From Solirubrobacter taibaiensis (GTDB lineage Bacteria > Actinomycetota > Thermoleophilia > Solirubrobacterales > Solirubrobacteraceae): a DNA stretch of 64,000 bases. Positions 1 to 8,045 of this stretch are shown here, piece after piece; positions within the stretch are counted from its first letter, which is position 1; every line of letters begins with the position of its first letter. Both the position numbers and the translations under genes were made by a program. The notes under the pieces are model-generated. The model was given only the letters and a program-made list of their open reading frames with translations, had not been told where the DNA came from and did no database searches. Where the stretch lies: assembly GCA_027587225.1 (NCBI GenBank), contig JAPDDQ010000005.1, positions 124,001 to 188,000 of the forward strand, written 5' to 3'.

Positions 1-749
1 ACGAGCTGCCTCAGCGCATGATCAAGCTGCGCAACGTGGAGGAGATCCTCCCGATCGACACGCTGCCGCCGACCGTCGCGGGCTACACGGTCGACCCGCT
101 GGGCAGCGACGACGGCGACCGCGCGCAGCAGCTCGTGCGCGACATCCGCGACCTCGATCCGTCATTGCTCGTCGGCGGGCCGGCGGCGGAGCTGATCGAC
201 GCCAAGGACTCCACCCGCCAACGGCTCCCGCTCGCGCTGGCCGTCGTGTTCCTGCCCACGGCGCTGCTGCTGTTCGCGCTCACGCGCTCCGTGCTCGTCC
301 CGCTGAAGGCGATCGTCATGAACGTCCTGACGCTGCTCGCGACGCTTGGCCTGCTCGTGCTGCTCTTCCCCGGCCCGCTGGACCTCACGACGCCGCTGCT
401 GCTGTTCATGTTCATCTTCGGGCTCTCGATGGACTACGAGGTCTTCCTGATCGCGCGCATCAAGGAGGAGTGGGACCGCACCGGCGACAACGACCGAGCG
501 GTGCTGACGGGGATCACGGCGACCGGTCCGGTGGTGACGCTGGCGGCGCTCTCGATCGGCATCGTGTTCGCGGGCTTCGCGCTCGGTGAGCTGACGGAAG
601 TGCGGGAGATCGGCGTCGGGATGACGCTCGCCGTGCTGCTCGACGTCACGGTGGTGCGTGGCCTGCTGCTGCCCGCCGCGATGTCCCTGCTGGGCCGCTT
701 GAACTGGTGGCCTGGAACGCTTACACGAAAAACTGGACAGATGGTTTAG
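1..749 (+). CDS. MMPL/RND-family transporter, C-terminal part (5' end outside window)
   Basis: The frame is open from the window edge (codons from base 3 on), so this is the 3' end of a longer gene. About 248 residues are visible. After a soluble stretch come five or six hydrophobic segments, beginning near base 230, with a membrane Asp-Tyr motif (GLSMDYEVF) typical of the proton-relay helix of MMPL and RND transporters. Family members export lipids or small hydrophobic molecules across the inner membrane; the substrate cannot be told from this fragment. The tail after the last helix is short and ends in an AT-richer stretch before the stop at 747-749. Family assignment is firm; specificity is unknown. 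Confidence 0.85.
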   Translation, partial: ELPQRMIKLRNVEEILPIDTLPPTVAGYTVDPLGSDDGDRAQQLVRDIRDLDPSLLVGGPAAELIDAKDSTRQRLPLALAVVFLPTALLLFALTRSVLVPLKAIVMNVLTLLATLGLLVLLFPGPLDLTTPLLLFMFIFGLSMDYEVFLIARIKEEWDRTGDNDRAVLTGITATGPVVTLAALSIGIVFAGFALGELTEVREIGVGMTLAVLLDVTVVRGLLLPAAMSLLGRLNWWPGTLTRKTGQMV

Positions 750-838
750 TCGTCCAGATGTCAAAAGGTCTTTAGAAGCGGACAGAACGTCAGTAACTTC
801 CTTCGTTGAATTTGGAGTTGGTTCGAGGAGGAGTGCGT

Positions 839-3800
839 TTGTCCCTTAGTTGGAGGAGCCGTGCGGGCGCTGTCGCCGTCGCGGTGACGGGAGCCCTCAC
901 GGGCTTTGCCGGTCAGGCCGCGGCCCAGACCACGTTCGAGCCCGGCGTGACGCTACGCACGTACTTCCTGGCGCAGGGACCGACGACCACCTGCACGCTC
1001 AAGTCCGGCCAGACGCCGAACGTCGACAAGCTGATGAGCACCGTCGACTGGTCGACCGCGGCGCAGTTCGCCGACGGCCGTGAGGACAACTACCAGTCCA
1101 CCGTCCTGGCGCGCCTGAACATCGCGACGGCCGGCGAGCACACCTTCCGCCTGACGAGCGACGACGGCTCGGTCCTGCGCATCGACGGCAACGTCGTCGT
1201 CGACCACGACGGCCTGCACGGCGACACGTCCAAGGACGGCGCCGTCACCCTCACCGCGGGCAACCACGACCTCCGCATCGACTACATCGAGGCCGGCGGC
1301 GGCCAGGTCCTCAAGCTCGAGTGGCGTGCCCCGGGCTCCAGCAGCTTCGTGGTCGTCCCGAGCTCCGTCCTCTCCACCGAGGCCGGCGTCGTGCGCGTCA
1401 CTGCGCCGGGCAGCAAGTTCTGCGAGGGCGCGGCCGACACCCCCGGTGACGGCCTGCGCCTCGAGGCGGTCAACCCGAACTACACGCTGACCGACATCCG
1501 CCCCACGGCCTTCCAGCCGAAGGTCTCGGGCATGGACTTCCTGCCGGACGGCCGCATGGTCCTGACCACGACGGGCGACGTCAGCGCCGGTGGCTGGGTC
1601 CCGAACCCGGAGTCGGGCGAGGTCTACGTCCTGGACAAGGTCACGGGCACGACGACCAAGGAGCAGGTGACCTACACCAAGGTCGCCGGCGCGCTGAAGA
1701 ACCCGATGGGCATCCAGGTCATCGACGGTCGCTGGTACGTCTCCGAGCGTGAGGGTCTCACCGAGCTGCTCCCGGACGGCGACGACGCCGACACCCTGAT
1801 GGACCACAAGCGGCTCGCTTCGTGGCCCAACGGCGGCAACTTCCACGAGTTCGCGTTCGGCCTCATCCACGACGCCGACTACTTCTACGTCGCCCGCTCC
1901 GTCGCCATCAACAACGGCGGCGCGACGACCAGCCCGCAGCCGGGTCAGACGCCGGGCACCGCGATCAAGATCAGCCGCAGCAACTGGCAGGTCTCGACGG
2001 TCGCCGGTGGTCTGCGCACGCCGAACGGCATCGGCTTCGGCCCGGACAACGGCATCTTCGTCAACGACAACCAGGGTGCCTGGCTGCCGGCGAACAAGAT
2101 GGTCCAGATCAAGCAGGACCGCTTCTTCAACCACTTCACGACCCCGTCCGGCCCGTTCGACACCAAGCCGGTCACGCAGCCCGTCCTGTGGATGCCGCAC
2201 AACGAGATCGCCAACTCCCCGACGAACCCGGTGCTGCTCACCGACGGTCCGTTCAAGGGCCAGATGATCTGGGGCGACCTGACCTACGGCGGCCTGCAGC
2301 GCGGGTTCCTGGAGAAGGTCGACGGCGAGTTCCAGGGTGCGGTCTTCCGTCACTCGGCGGGCCTCGAGGTCGGCGTCAACCGCACGGTGATCGGGCCCGA
2401 CGGCGCGATCTACGTCGGCGGCACCGGCGAGGGCGGCAACTGGGGCGAGGACAACAAGCTCCGCTACGGCCTCCAGAAGCTCACGCCGAACGGCACCAAC
2501 GTCTTCGACATGGAGAAGATGGAAGTCATCGAGGGTGGCTTCAAGATCTCCTACACGCACCCGGTCGGCGACGCGGCGATCGCGAAGCTCAAGGACGCGT
2601 ACAAGTTCAAGCAGTGGCGCTACGTCCCGACGTCGCAGTACGGCGGGCCGAAGGTCGACGAGGAGTCGCTCCTGGTCACCGACGCCACGATCTCCTCGGA
2701 CAAGAAGACGGTCACGATCAAGGTCGACGGCCTCAAGCCGGGCCGTGTCGTGCACGTCCGCTCGCAGCGCCCCTTCGCCTCTTCTGCGGGCCAGGAGCTG
2801 TGGAACACGGAGGCCTGGTACACGCTGAACTCGCTGCCGGGCTACCAGGCGCCGGCCGCGACGGGCTACTACGAGGCCGAGGAAGGCCAGGTCGCCGGCG
2901 GCGCCGCCGTCCAGACCGAGCACTCCGGCTACTCCGGCTCCGGCTTCGTCGGCGGCTTCTTCAACGCCGGCGCGAACATGACGTTCCAGGTCAACGTCGA
3001 CGCGGACGGCACCTACCCGGTGAACATCCGCTACGCCAACGGCCCGAACCCGTCGACCAAGAACAAGACGCTCGCGTTCTACCTCAACGGCGTCAAGCAG
3101 CCGGACTGGGTGTTCAACACCACGTCCACGACGGACTGGAAGGCCTGGGCCTTCAGCACGAAGGACCTCGCCCTCAAGGCGGGCGTGAACCAGCTCAAGT
3201 TCGCGTTCGAGACGGGCACGGACGGCAACGTGAACTTCGACGCGCTCAAGATCGGCGCCGAGAAGGACATCTGCGCGCCGGCCGCGATCGAGCCCGGCTA
3301 CACGGGTCTGTTCGACGGCACGCTCGAGTCGCTGACCAAGTGGCGGATGGCCGGCGCCGGCTCGTTCGGCCGCCAGGAGGACTGCTCCATCCGCAGCGAA
3401 GGCGGCCTGGGCCTGAACTGGTTCACCGGCCAGCAGTTCACCAACTACAGCCTCAAGCTGGACTGGAAGCTCGTCAAGGACGACAACGGCGGCGTGTTCG
3501 TCGGCTTCCCGAACCCGGGCAACGACCCGTACGTGGCGGTCAACAACGGCTACGAGATCCAGATCGACGAGTCCGACCTGCCTGATCGCGTGACCGGCTC
3601 GATCTACACCTTCCAGGGTGCGGACCGGGACAAGGTGCTCGCGGCGCTCAAGCCGCTCGGTCAGTGGAACGCGTACGAGATCCAGGTCCAGGGCCAGAAC
3701 ATCAAGGTGCTCCTCAACGGCGTGCTGGTGAACAACTTCACCAGCACCACGCGGGACATCTCGCAGGGCTTCGTCGGCGTCCAGAACCACGGCGGCGGCG

Positions 3801-4864
3801 AGTCCATCTGGTACCGCAACATCCGCATCAAGGGCGGCGCGATCCAGCCGCCGGCCGGCCCGCCCGTGTCCCTCCCCGGCTCGTTCAACAAGCTGCTGGG
3901 CTGCTCGGACGACTGGCAGCCGGAGTGCGCGGCGGCCGAGATGAAGGACCCGGACGGCGACGGCGTCTACGAGTTCTCGACCGACAAGCTCCCGGCCGGC
4001 AACTACAAGTTCAAGATCGCCCACAACCGCAGCTGGGCCGAGAACTACGGGGCCAACGGCGTTCGTGACGGCCAGGACATCGACCTCCCCGTCGCGGCCG
4101 GCAAGGTCGTGCGCTTCAAGTACACGCTCGCGACGCACCTTGTCGACGTCACGTTCACGAACAGCGACGTGACGCCGCCGACCACGTCGGTCGCGCTGAA
4201 CCCGGATGCTCCGGACTGGACCGGCGGGTTCTCCGCCCCGGTCACGGTGACGCTGGCGGGCGCGGACGAGTCCCCCGGCACGGTGCTGGTCGAGTACCGC
4301 CTGGACGGCGGCGACTGGACCGCGTACACCGCGCCGCTGGTCGTGTCGACTCCGGGTGCCCACACGGTCGAGGTCCGCGCGACCGACGCCACGGGCAACG
4401 TCTCGGCCGTCTCGACCAAGACGTTCACCATCGCGACCCGCTCGAACACCAACCACGACGTGGTCGGCGCCGTCCCGGCGACGCTCGCCATCCAGCTCTC
4501 GGCTCCGACCTCGCTCGGCACGTTCGTCCCGGGCGTCGCCCGTGACTACACGTCCGCCGCGAACGCGATCGTCACCAGCACCGGTGGCGACTCCAAGCTC
4601 ACGGTCTCGGACCCGAGCACCACCAACGCGGGCAAGCTCGTGAACGGCACCTATGTCCTGGCGCAGCCGCTCCAGGTCCGCTCGGGCACCGCCGCGTTCG
4701 CCCCGATCAGCGGGACTCCGACGAGCCTGCTCGACTTCGTCGAGCCGGTCAGCGGGGCCTCCGTGCCGGTCGAGTTCAAGCAGTCGATCGGCGCCGGCGA
4801 AGGCCTCCGGACCGGTCAGTACAGCAAGACGCTGACGTTCACGCTGTCGACGACGACGCCGTAG
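839..4864 (+). CDS. Large secreted multidomain protein: PA14, beta-propeller, CBM, DUF1080-like, X25-like and Solirubrobacter-type C-terminal domain
   Basis: I chose the TTG at 839 because a GAGGAGG Shine-Dalgarno lies at 825-831 and the result (1341 aa) opens with a clean Sec signal ending in GQAAAQ; an upstream TTG at 806 adds 11 residues. Approximate domains: PA14 33-165; six-bladed propeller of sugar-dehydrogenase type 200-560; carbohydrate-binding CBM6/35-like 670-810; DUF1080/3-keto-disaccharide-hydrolase-like jelly roll 820-1000; starch-binding X25-like 1010-1110; OmpL47-like Ig fold 1111-1200; and the C-terminal module (VPATL…YSKTLTFTLSTTTP) 1209-1341. The set suggests binding and oxidation or hydrolysis of extracellular glycans. 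No catalytic residues were verified. A strong hairpin follows the stop. Confidence 0.8.
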   Translation: MSLSWRSRAGAVAVAVTGALTGFAGQAAAQTTFEPGVTLRTYFLAQGPTTTCTLKSGQTPNVDKLMSTVDWSTAAQFADGREDNYQSTVLARLNIATAGEHTFRLTSDDGSVLRIDGNVVVDHDGLHGDTSKDGAVTLTAGNHDLRIDYIEAGGGQVLKLEWRAPGSSSFVVVPSSVLSTEAGVVRVTAPGSKFCEGAADTPGDGLRLEAVNPNYTLTDIRPTAFQPKVSGMDFLPDGRMVLTTTGDVSAGGWVPNPESGEVYVLDKVTGTTTKEQVTYTKVAGALKNPMGIQVIDGRWYVSEREGLTELLPDGDDADTLMDHKRLASWPNGGNFHEFAFGLIHDADYFYVARSVAINNGGATTSPQPGQTPGTAIKISRSNWQVSTVAGGLRTPNGIGFGPDNGIFVNDNQGAWLPANKMVQIKQDRFFNHFTTPSGPFDTKPVTQPVLWMPHNEIANSPTNPVLLTDGPFKGQMIWGDLTYGGLQRGFLEKVDGEFQGAVFRHSAGLEVGVNRTVIGPDGAIYVGGTGEGGNWGEDNKLRYGLQKLTPNGTNVFDMEKMEVIEGGFKISYTHPVGDAAIAKLKDAYKFKQWRYVPTSQYGGPKVDEESLLVTDATISSDKKTVTIKVDGLKPGRVVHVRSQRPFASSAGQELWNTEAWYTLNSLPGYQAPAATGYYEAEEGQVAGGAAVQTEHSGYSGSGFVGGFFNAGANMTFQVNVDADGTYPVNIRYANGPNPSTKNKTLAFYLNGVKQPDWVFNTTSTTDWKAWAFSTKDLALKAGVNQLKFAFETGTDGNVNFDALKIGAEKDICAPAAIEPGYTGLFDGTLESLTKWRMAGAGSFGRQEDCSIRSEGGLGLNWFTGQQFTNYSLKLDWKLVKDDNGGVFVGFPNPGNDPYVAVNNGYEIQIDESDLPDRVTGSIYTFQGADRDKVLAALKPLGQWNAYEIQVQGQNIKVLLNGVLVNNFTSTTRDISQGFVGVQNHGGGESIWYRNIRIKGGAIQPPAGPPVSLPGSFNKLLGCSDDWQPECAAAEMKDPDGDGVYEFSTDKLPAGNYKFKIAHNRSWAENYGANGVRDGQDIDLPVAAGKVVRFKYTLATHLVDVTFTNSDVTPPTTSVALNPDAPDWTGGFSAPVTVTLAGADESPGTVLVEYRLDGGDWTAYTAPLVVSTPGAHTVEVRATDATGNVSAVSTKTFTIATRSNTNHDVVGAVPATLAIQLSAPTSLGTFVPGVARDYTSAANAIVTSTGGDSKLTVSDPSTTNAGKLVNGTYVLAQPLQVRSGTAAFAPISGTPTSLLDFVEPVSGASVPVEFKQSIGAGEGLRTGQYSKTLTFTLSTTTP

Positions 4865-4876
4865 ACCACTGATGTG

Positions 4877-4900
4877 CGCGGGCGCCTTCGGGCGCCCGCG
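4877..4900 (+). terminator. Perfect 10-bp hairpin with TTCG loop
   Basis: Arms 4877-4886 (CGCGGGCGCC) and 4891-4900 are exactly complementary around a TTCG tetraloop, 13 nt after the stop of the large secreted protein. No U-tract follows. It probably ends or protects that transcript. The hairpin also argues against starting the next gene at the GTG at 4872. Confidence 0.6.
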
Positions 4901-4937
4901 TGCAACGCTCCGGCGTGTGCCGGACATCTCGGGGTCG

Positions 4938-5480
4938 ATGGAGCGATCAGAGGCCGAGCGCCGCTTCCGCGCGCTCTTCGACACGCACCGGCGGTTGGTG
5001 CTCGGATACGCGCTGCGGCGCGTCGACGAGCCCGCCGATGCGGCCGACGTCGTCGCCGAGACCTTTCTCGTGGCGTGGCGGCGGTTGGGTGATGTGCCCG
5101 AGGGTGAGGCGGCGCGAGCATGGTTGCTCGGCGTCGCGCGACGCGTGCTCGCCAACCACCGGCGCGGTGAGCGCCGGCGCGACGGGCTTGCAGATCGGCT
5201 CGCGCGCGAGCTGACGACGGTGTCCGTCGACCGTGACGGCGACCAGGTCGTGCGCCGCGCGCTGGAGCGGCTCTCGGAAGAAGACCGCGAGTTGCTGCTG
5301 CTCGCCGGGTGGGAAGGGCTCGCGCCCGCCGAGATCGCCAAGGCCACCGGGACGCTCGCCGTCACCGTGCGCAGCCGCCTGCATCGTGCGCGGCGCCGGC
5401 TCCGCACCGAGCTCACCGCCCTCGGTTGGGAGGGCGATCCAGCCACTGTCCATTCGTCGCCGCAGGAGTCCGTCGCATGA
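4938..5480 (+). CDS. RNA polymerase sigma-70 family (ECF-like) factor
   Basis: About 180 aa. Region 2 is clear (HRRLVLGYALRRV then DVVAETFLVAWRRL) and so is the region 4 helix-turn-helix (GLAPAEIAKATGTLAVTVRS). The architecture is the minimal sigma2-sigma4 of ECF factors. The ATG at 4938 starts just before region 2; the GTG at 4917 is an alternative, while the GTG at 4872 precedes the terminator hairpin and is rejected. The stop overlaps the ATG of the next gene (ATGA), so the two are translationally coupled. That partner carries one membrane helix and is probably the cognate regulator. The target promoters are unknown. Confidence 0.8.
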   Translation: MERSEAERRFRALFDTHRRLVLGYALRRVDEPADAADVVAETFLVAWRRLGDVPEGEAARAWLLGVARRVLANHRRGERRRDGLADRLARELTTVSVDRDGDQVVRRALERLSEEDRELLLLAGWEGLAPAEIAKATGTLAVTVRSRLHRARRRLRTELTALGWEGDPATVHSSPQESVA

Positions 5481-6382
5481 GCCTCGATGACCTGGTCCGC
5501 CGCGCGGACCCGATTCGCGACGAAGCGCTGGACCTCGACGACGCCTGCGAAGCGCTGCGTGACGAGATCGTCGCGCGGCCGGTCGTGGCCCGCACGCGTC
5601 CGCCGCGCCGTCGCCGGTGGCTCGTGCCGCCCGCGGTCGCCGCCGTCGCGTCGGCCGTTGCGCTGGTGGTGTTCTTCGCCCCCGGGGACGGCGGCACCGA
5701 ACGTGCCTGGGCCGCGCCACTCGTGAAGGTGGCCGAGTCCGTTCCGCGGTTGCTGGTCGGCGACTGGCAGGTGACGCGTGCCGACGAGTTCGCCGTCGGT
5801 CAGGGCGAGATGGACTTCGCCGACGGTGCCCGCACCGTCCAGCTGTCCTGGCGCAAAGGCGGCGACCCGATCCAGAAGGACGGCATCATCGGCTGGGAGC
5901 AGCAGGGCTACGCGCTGGAGTTGCGCGGCGAGGCGGCGGCCGAGGCCCGCGCCGAGTTGCGCGCCGTGTCCATCGACGAGTGGCTCGGGGCGATGCCGCC
6001 GAGCGTCGTGCGCCCGGCGGAGAGCGGCAAGGCGGTCGACCAGATGCTGCGCGACCTGCCGCTCCCACCCGGCTTCGATCGGTCCGAGCTCGACACGGGC
6101 GGGCTGCCGCGCGACCGTTACCAACTCGGCGCGCGGGTGGTGGGTGCCGTCGCGTGCGGCTGGATCGAGACCTGGATCGAAGGCGAGGCCAAGCCCCGCG
6201 CCGAAGCGGTCGCCGCCCTCAAGACGGCCCAGAACTGGGCCGTCTTGAAGGAGATGCAGGCCGAGGGCGACTTCGACATGGTGGTGTTCCAGTACGCGGA
6301 TGCGATCGCCGCCGGCGGCACGCTCCGGGCCGGCAAGATCGTTTCGGTCGCGGAGTCCTACGAGGACGCCCTCGGTTGTTAG
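5477..6382 (+). CDS. Membrane-anchored partner of sigma factor (anti-sigma-like, unclassified)
   Basis: 301 aa starting at the ATG that overlaps the sigma-factor stop. A ~45-residue charged cytoplasmic N-terminus leads to an Arg-rich stop (PPRRRRW) and one transmembrane helix near residues 53-66 (AVAAVASAVALVVFF). A ~230-residue extracytoplasmic domain follows with no motif I recognise. There is no HxxxCxxC zinc anti-sigma signature. Position, coupling and topology suggest it restrains the sigma factor and senses an envelope signal; that role is inference. It ends head-on against the next minus-strand gene with no spacer. Confidence 0.6.
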   Translation: MSLDDLVRRADPIRDEALDLDDACEALRDEIVARPVVARTRPPRRRRWLVPPAVAAVASAVALVVFFAPGDGGTERAWAAPLVKVAESVPRLLVGDWQVTRADEFAVGQGEMDFADGARTVQLSWRKGGDPIQKDGIIGWEQQGYALELRGEAAAEARAELRAVSIDEWLGAMPPSVVRPAESGKAVDQMLRDLPLPPGFDRSELDTGGLPRDRYQLGARVVGAVACGWIETWIEGEAKPRAEAVAALKTAQNWAVLKEMQAEGDFDMVVFQYADAIAAGGTLRAGKIVSVAESYEDALGC

Positions 6383-7846
6383 CTACCGCTTGAGCTTGTA
6401 GGTCACCGACGTTCCGGCGCCGGTGACCTTCAGCGTCACCGTCTTCTTGCGCTTGAGGGCCTTCTTGGCGGCCTTCGTGAACTTCAGCTTCACGGTCGCC
6501 TTGCCGCCCTTCGCGGACGCGGACCCGGAGGCGACGGTCTTCTTGCCCTGCTTGGCCGTGAGCTTGACCTTGCCGGTGACGCCGCTGACGGTCACGGTGA
6601 GCCCGGACTTGAGCGCCTTCGCGAGCTTGGCCTTCTTGACGGTCAGGCTCGTCTGCGGCGCGTCGCCGGTGTTCGACGGCGGCCCGCCGGTACCGGCGGC
6701 GCGCTCCACGGTCTCGCAGTCCGCGGCCACGGTGTCATTGGCGTCCGCGACCACGCGGTCGGTGCCGACGCCGCAGGTGACGGAGTCGATCTCGCCGTCG
6801 CGGACGTCGATCGTGTCGTTGCCCAGTCCGAGGTAGTCGCAGTGGTACTCGTTGCAGCGTGACTTGCGGTCGCCGTTGACGGTGTCGCGCCCCGGCCCGC
6901 CGACGAGCGTGTCGTCGCCGAACCCGCCGTCGATGACGTCGTCGCCGGCCCCGCCGTCGACCTTGTCACCGTGTGAGTCACCCGCGATCAGCGTGTCGTT
7001 GCCACCGAGGCCGACGAGCACGCCCGCCGCGCCCACCTCGGGCGCCACGAACTCGTTGGCGGCGTCGTCGCCGGTGAACGAGCCGGCCGAGCTGGAGACG
7101 ATCCGCTCGACCGCCACCACGTTGTCGTTCTCGCCCGCGCGGCCGTCGTTGGCCTGGCCGTCGAGCGTGACCGAGATCGGCGGCGCGGCGCCCGGGTCGC
7201 CGGAGTACACGTAGTCCGTGAGCGTGTCGACGCCGGCGCCGCCGTCGAGCACATCGGCGAAGATCCCGTGATCGGAGGGGTGATCGCCCTTGAGGGTGTC
7301 GTTGCCACCCTCGCCGTGGAGGTCGTCCCCGCCCTTGGGGCCGCCGTCGAGCTTGTCGTCGCCTTCACCGCCGAAGAAGTGGTCGACGTTGATGCCGCCC
7401 TCGAACGTGTCGTTGCCGGGCCCGCCCTGCGCGACGACCGTGGCGTTGGTGTCGCGCGAGAGGAACGTGTCGTTCCCGGCGCCGAGGTCGGCGACCAGCG
7501 AGCCGTCGCCGAACGTGATGTCGGTGAAGCTCTCGCTCAGCTGCAAGCGATCGTCGCCGCCGCCGAGCGAGACGCGGACCTGCAGCTCCGGGTCGGTGCA
7601 CTTGGTCGTGCCGGAGTAGTCGTCGCGCGTGCAGCCGGTGCCGGCCGTGACGGCGCCGAACAGGTGGACGACCTGCCGGCCGCCCTCGCGGTGCAGGCTG
7701 GCGATGATGTCGTCGACCGCGCCGGGAGAGGATTCGGTGACGTCGAGGTAGCGGCCGTCCGGGGAGAGCTCGGCCTTGGACGCGTAAGCGGGCGCGGCCA
7801 GCAGCGCGAGCGCGGCCACCGCAGTGGGGAGGATCTTGAAAAGCAT
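6383..7846 (-). CDS. Secreted RTX-like calcium-binding repeat protein
   Basis: The chosen ATG at 7846 gives a signal peptide (MLFKILPTAVAALALLAAPAYA); the frame extends to 7891, but those extra residues are charged and precede the signal. The centre carries many glycine/aspartate nonapeptides (GGxGDDxLxG, GGAGDDVIDGGFGDD), the hemolysin-type calcium-binding beta-roll. Residues ~410-487 form a Lys/Thr/Val-rich beta domain (VTVSGVTGKVKLTAKQ…VTYKLKR), a tail type common on exported proteins of this group. No enzymatic domain is present, so it is probably a structural or adhesive surface protein stabilised by extracellular calcium. Confidence 0.75.
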   Translation of the reverse strand: MLFKILPTAVAALALLAAPAYASKAELSPDGRYLDVTESSPGAVDDIIASLHREGGRQVVHLFGAVTAGTGCTRDDYSGTTKCTDPELQVRVSLGGGDDRLQLSESFTDITFGDGSLVADLGAGNDTFLSRDTNATVVAQGGPGNDTFEGGINVDHFFGGEGDDKLDGGPKGGDDLHGEGGNDTLKGDHPSDHGIFADVLDGGAGVDTLTDYVYSGDPGAAPPISVTLDGQANDGRAGENDNVVAVERIVSSSAGSFTGDDAANEFVAPEVGAAGVLVGLGGNDTLIAGDSHGDKVDGGAGDDVIDGGFGDDTLVGGPGRDTVNGDRKSRCNEYHCDYLGLGNDTIDVRDGEIDSVTCGVGTDRVVADANDTVAADCETVERAAGTGGPPSNTGDAPQTSLTVKKAKLAKALKSGLTVTVSGVTGKVKLTAKQGKKTVASGSASAKGGKATVKLKFTKAAKKALKRKKTVTLKVTGAGTSVTYKLKR

Positions 7847-7934
7847 CAGCGCACAACCATCGCGGCGTCGGCGCGCCTTGGCGTCGTCCAAACGACGTTT
7901 TCCCGTCCGCCAAAGGGTGGTCTTCTGAAAGACC

Positions 7935-7962
7935 TTGACCTCTCACCGTCGCCCCATATAGA
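7935..7962 (+). promoter_or_regulatory. Candidate sigma-70-type promoter for the M14 peptidase
   Basis: TTGACC (7935-7940) and TATAGA (7957-7962) are separated by 16 nt, close to the housekeeping consensus. This lies in the AT-richer part of the divergent spacer between the RTX-like gene and the peptidase. Transcription would start near 7969, giving a leader of about 75 nt before the TTG start at 8046. Confidence 0.45.
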
Positions 7963-8045
7963 ACTCAGGGGTCCGGTTTGCTGGGAGGCGCCGGATGCTC
8001 GGGGCCCGGGCCGTTCCACAACGGCTCAAGTAGGGGGGAAGTCTG

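Noticed and set aside
4872-4937. Longer start for the first sigma factor (GTG 4872)
   Set aside because: The start would precede the TTCG terminator hairpin and add a stretch encoded by the hairpin itself.
953-6124. Very long minus-strand open frame (1723 codons) opposite the large secreted protein, sigma factor and its partner
   Set aside because: It is Arg/Asp/Val-rich with no domain, crosses three well-supported genes and a terminator, and is the usual antisense by-product of saturated G/C third positions.
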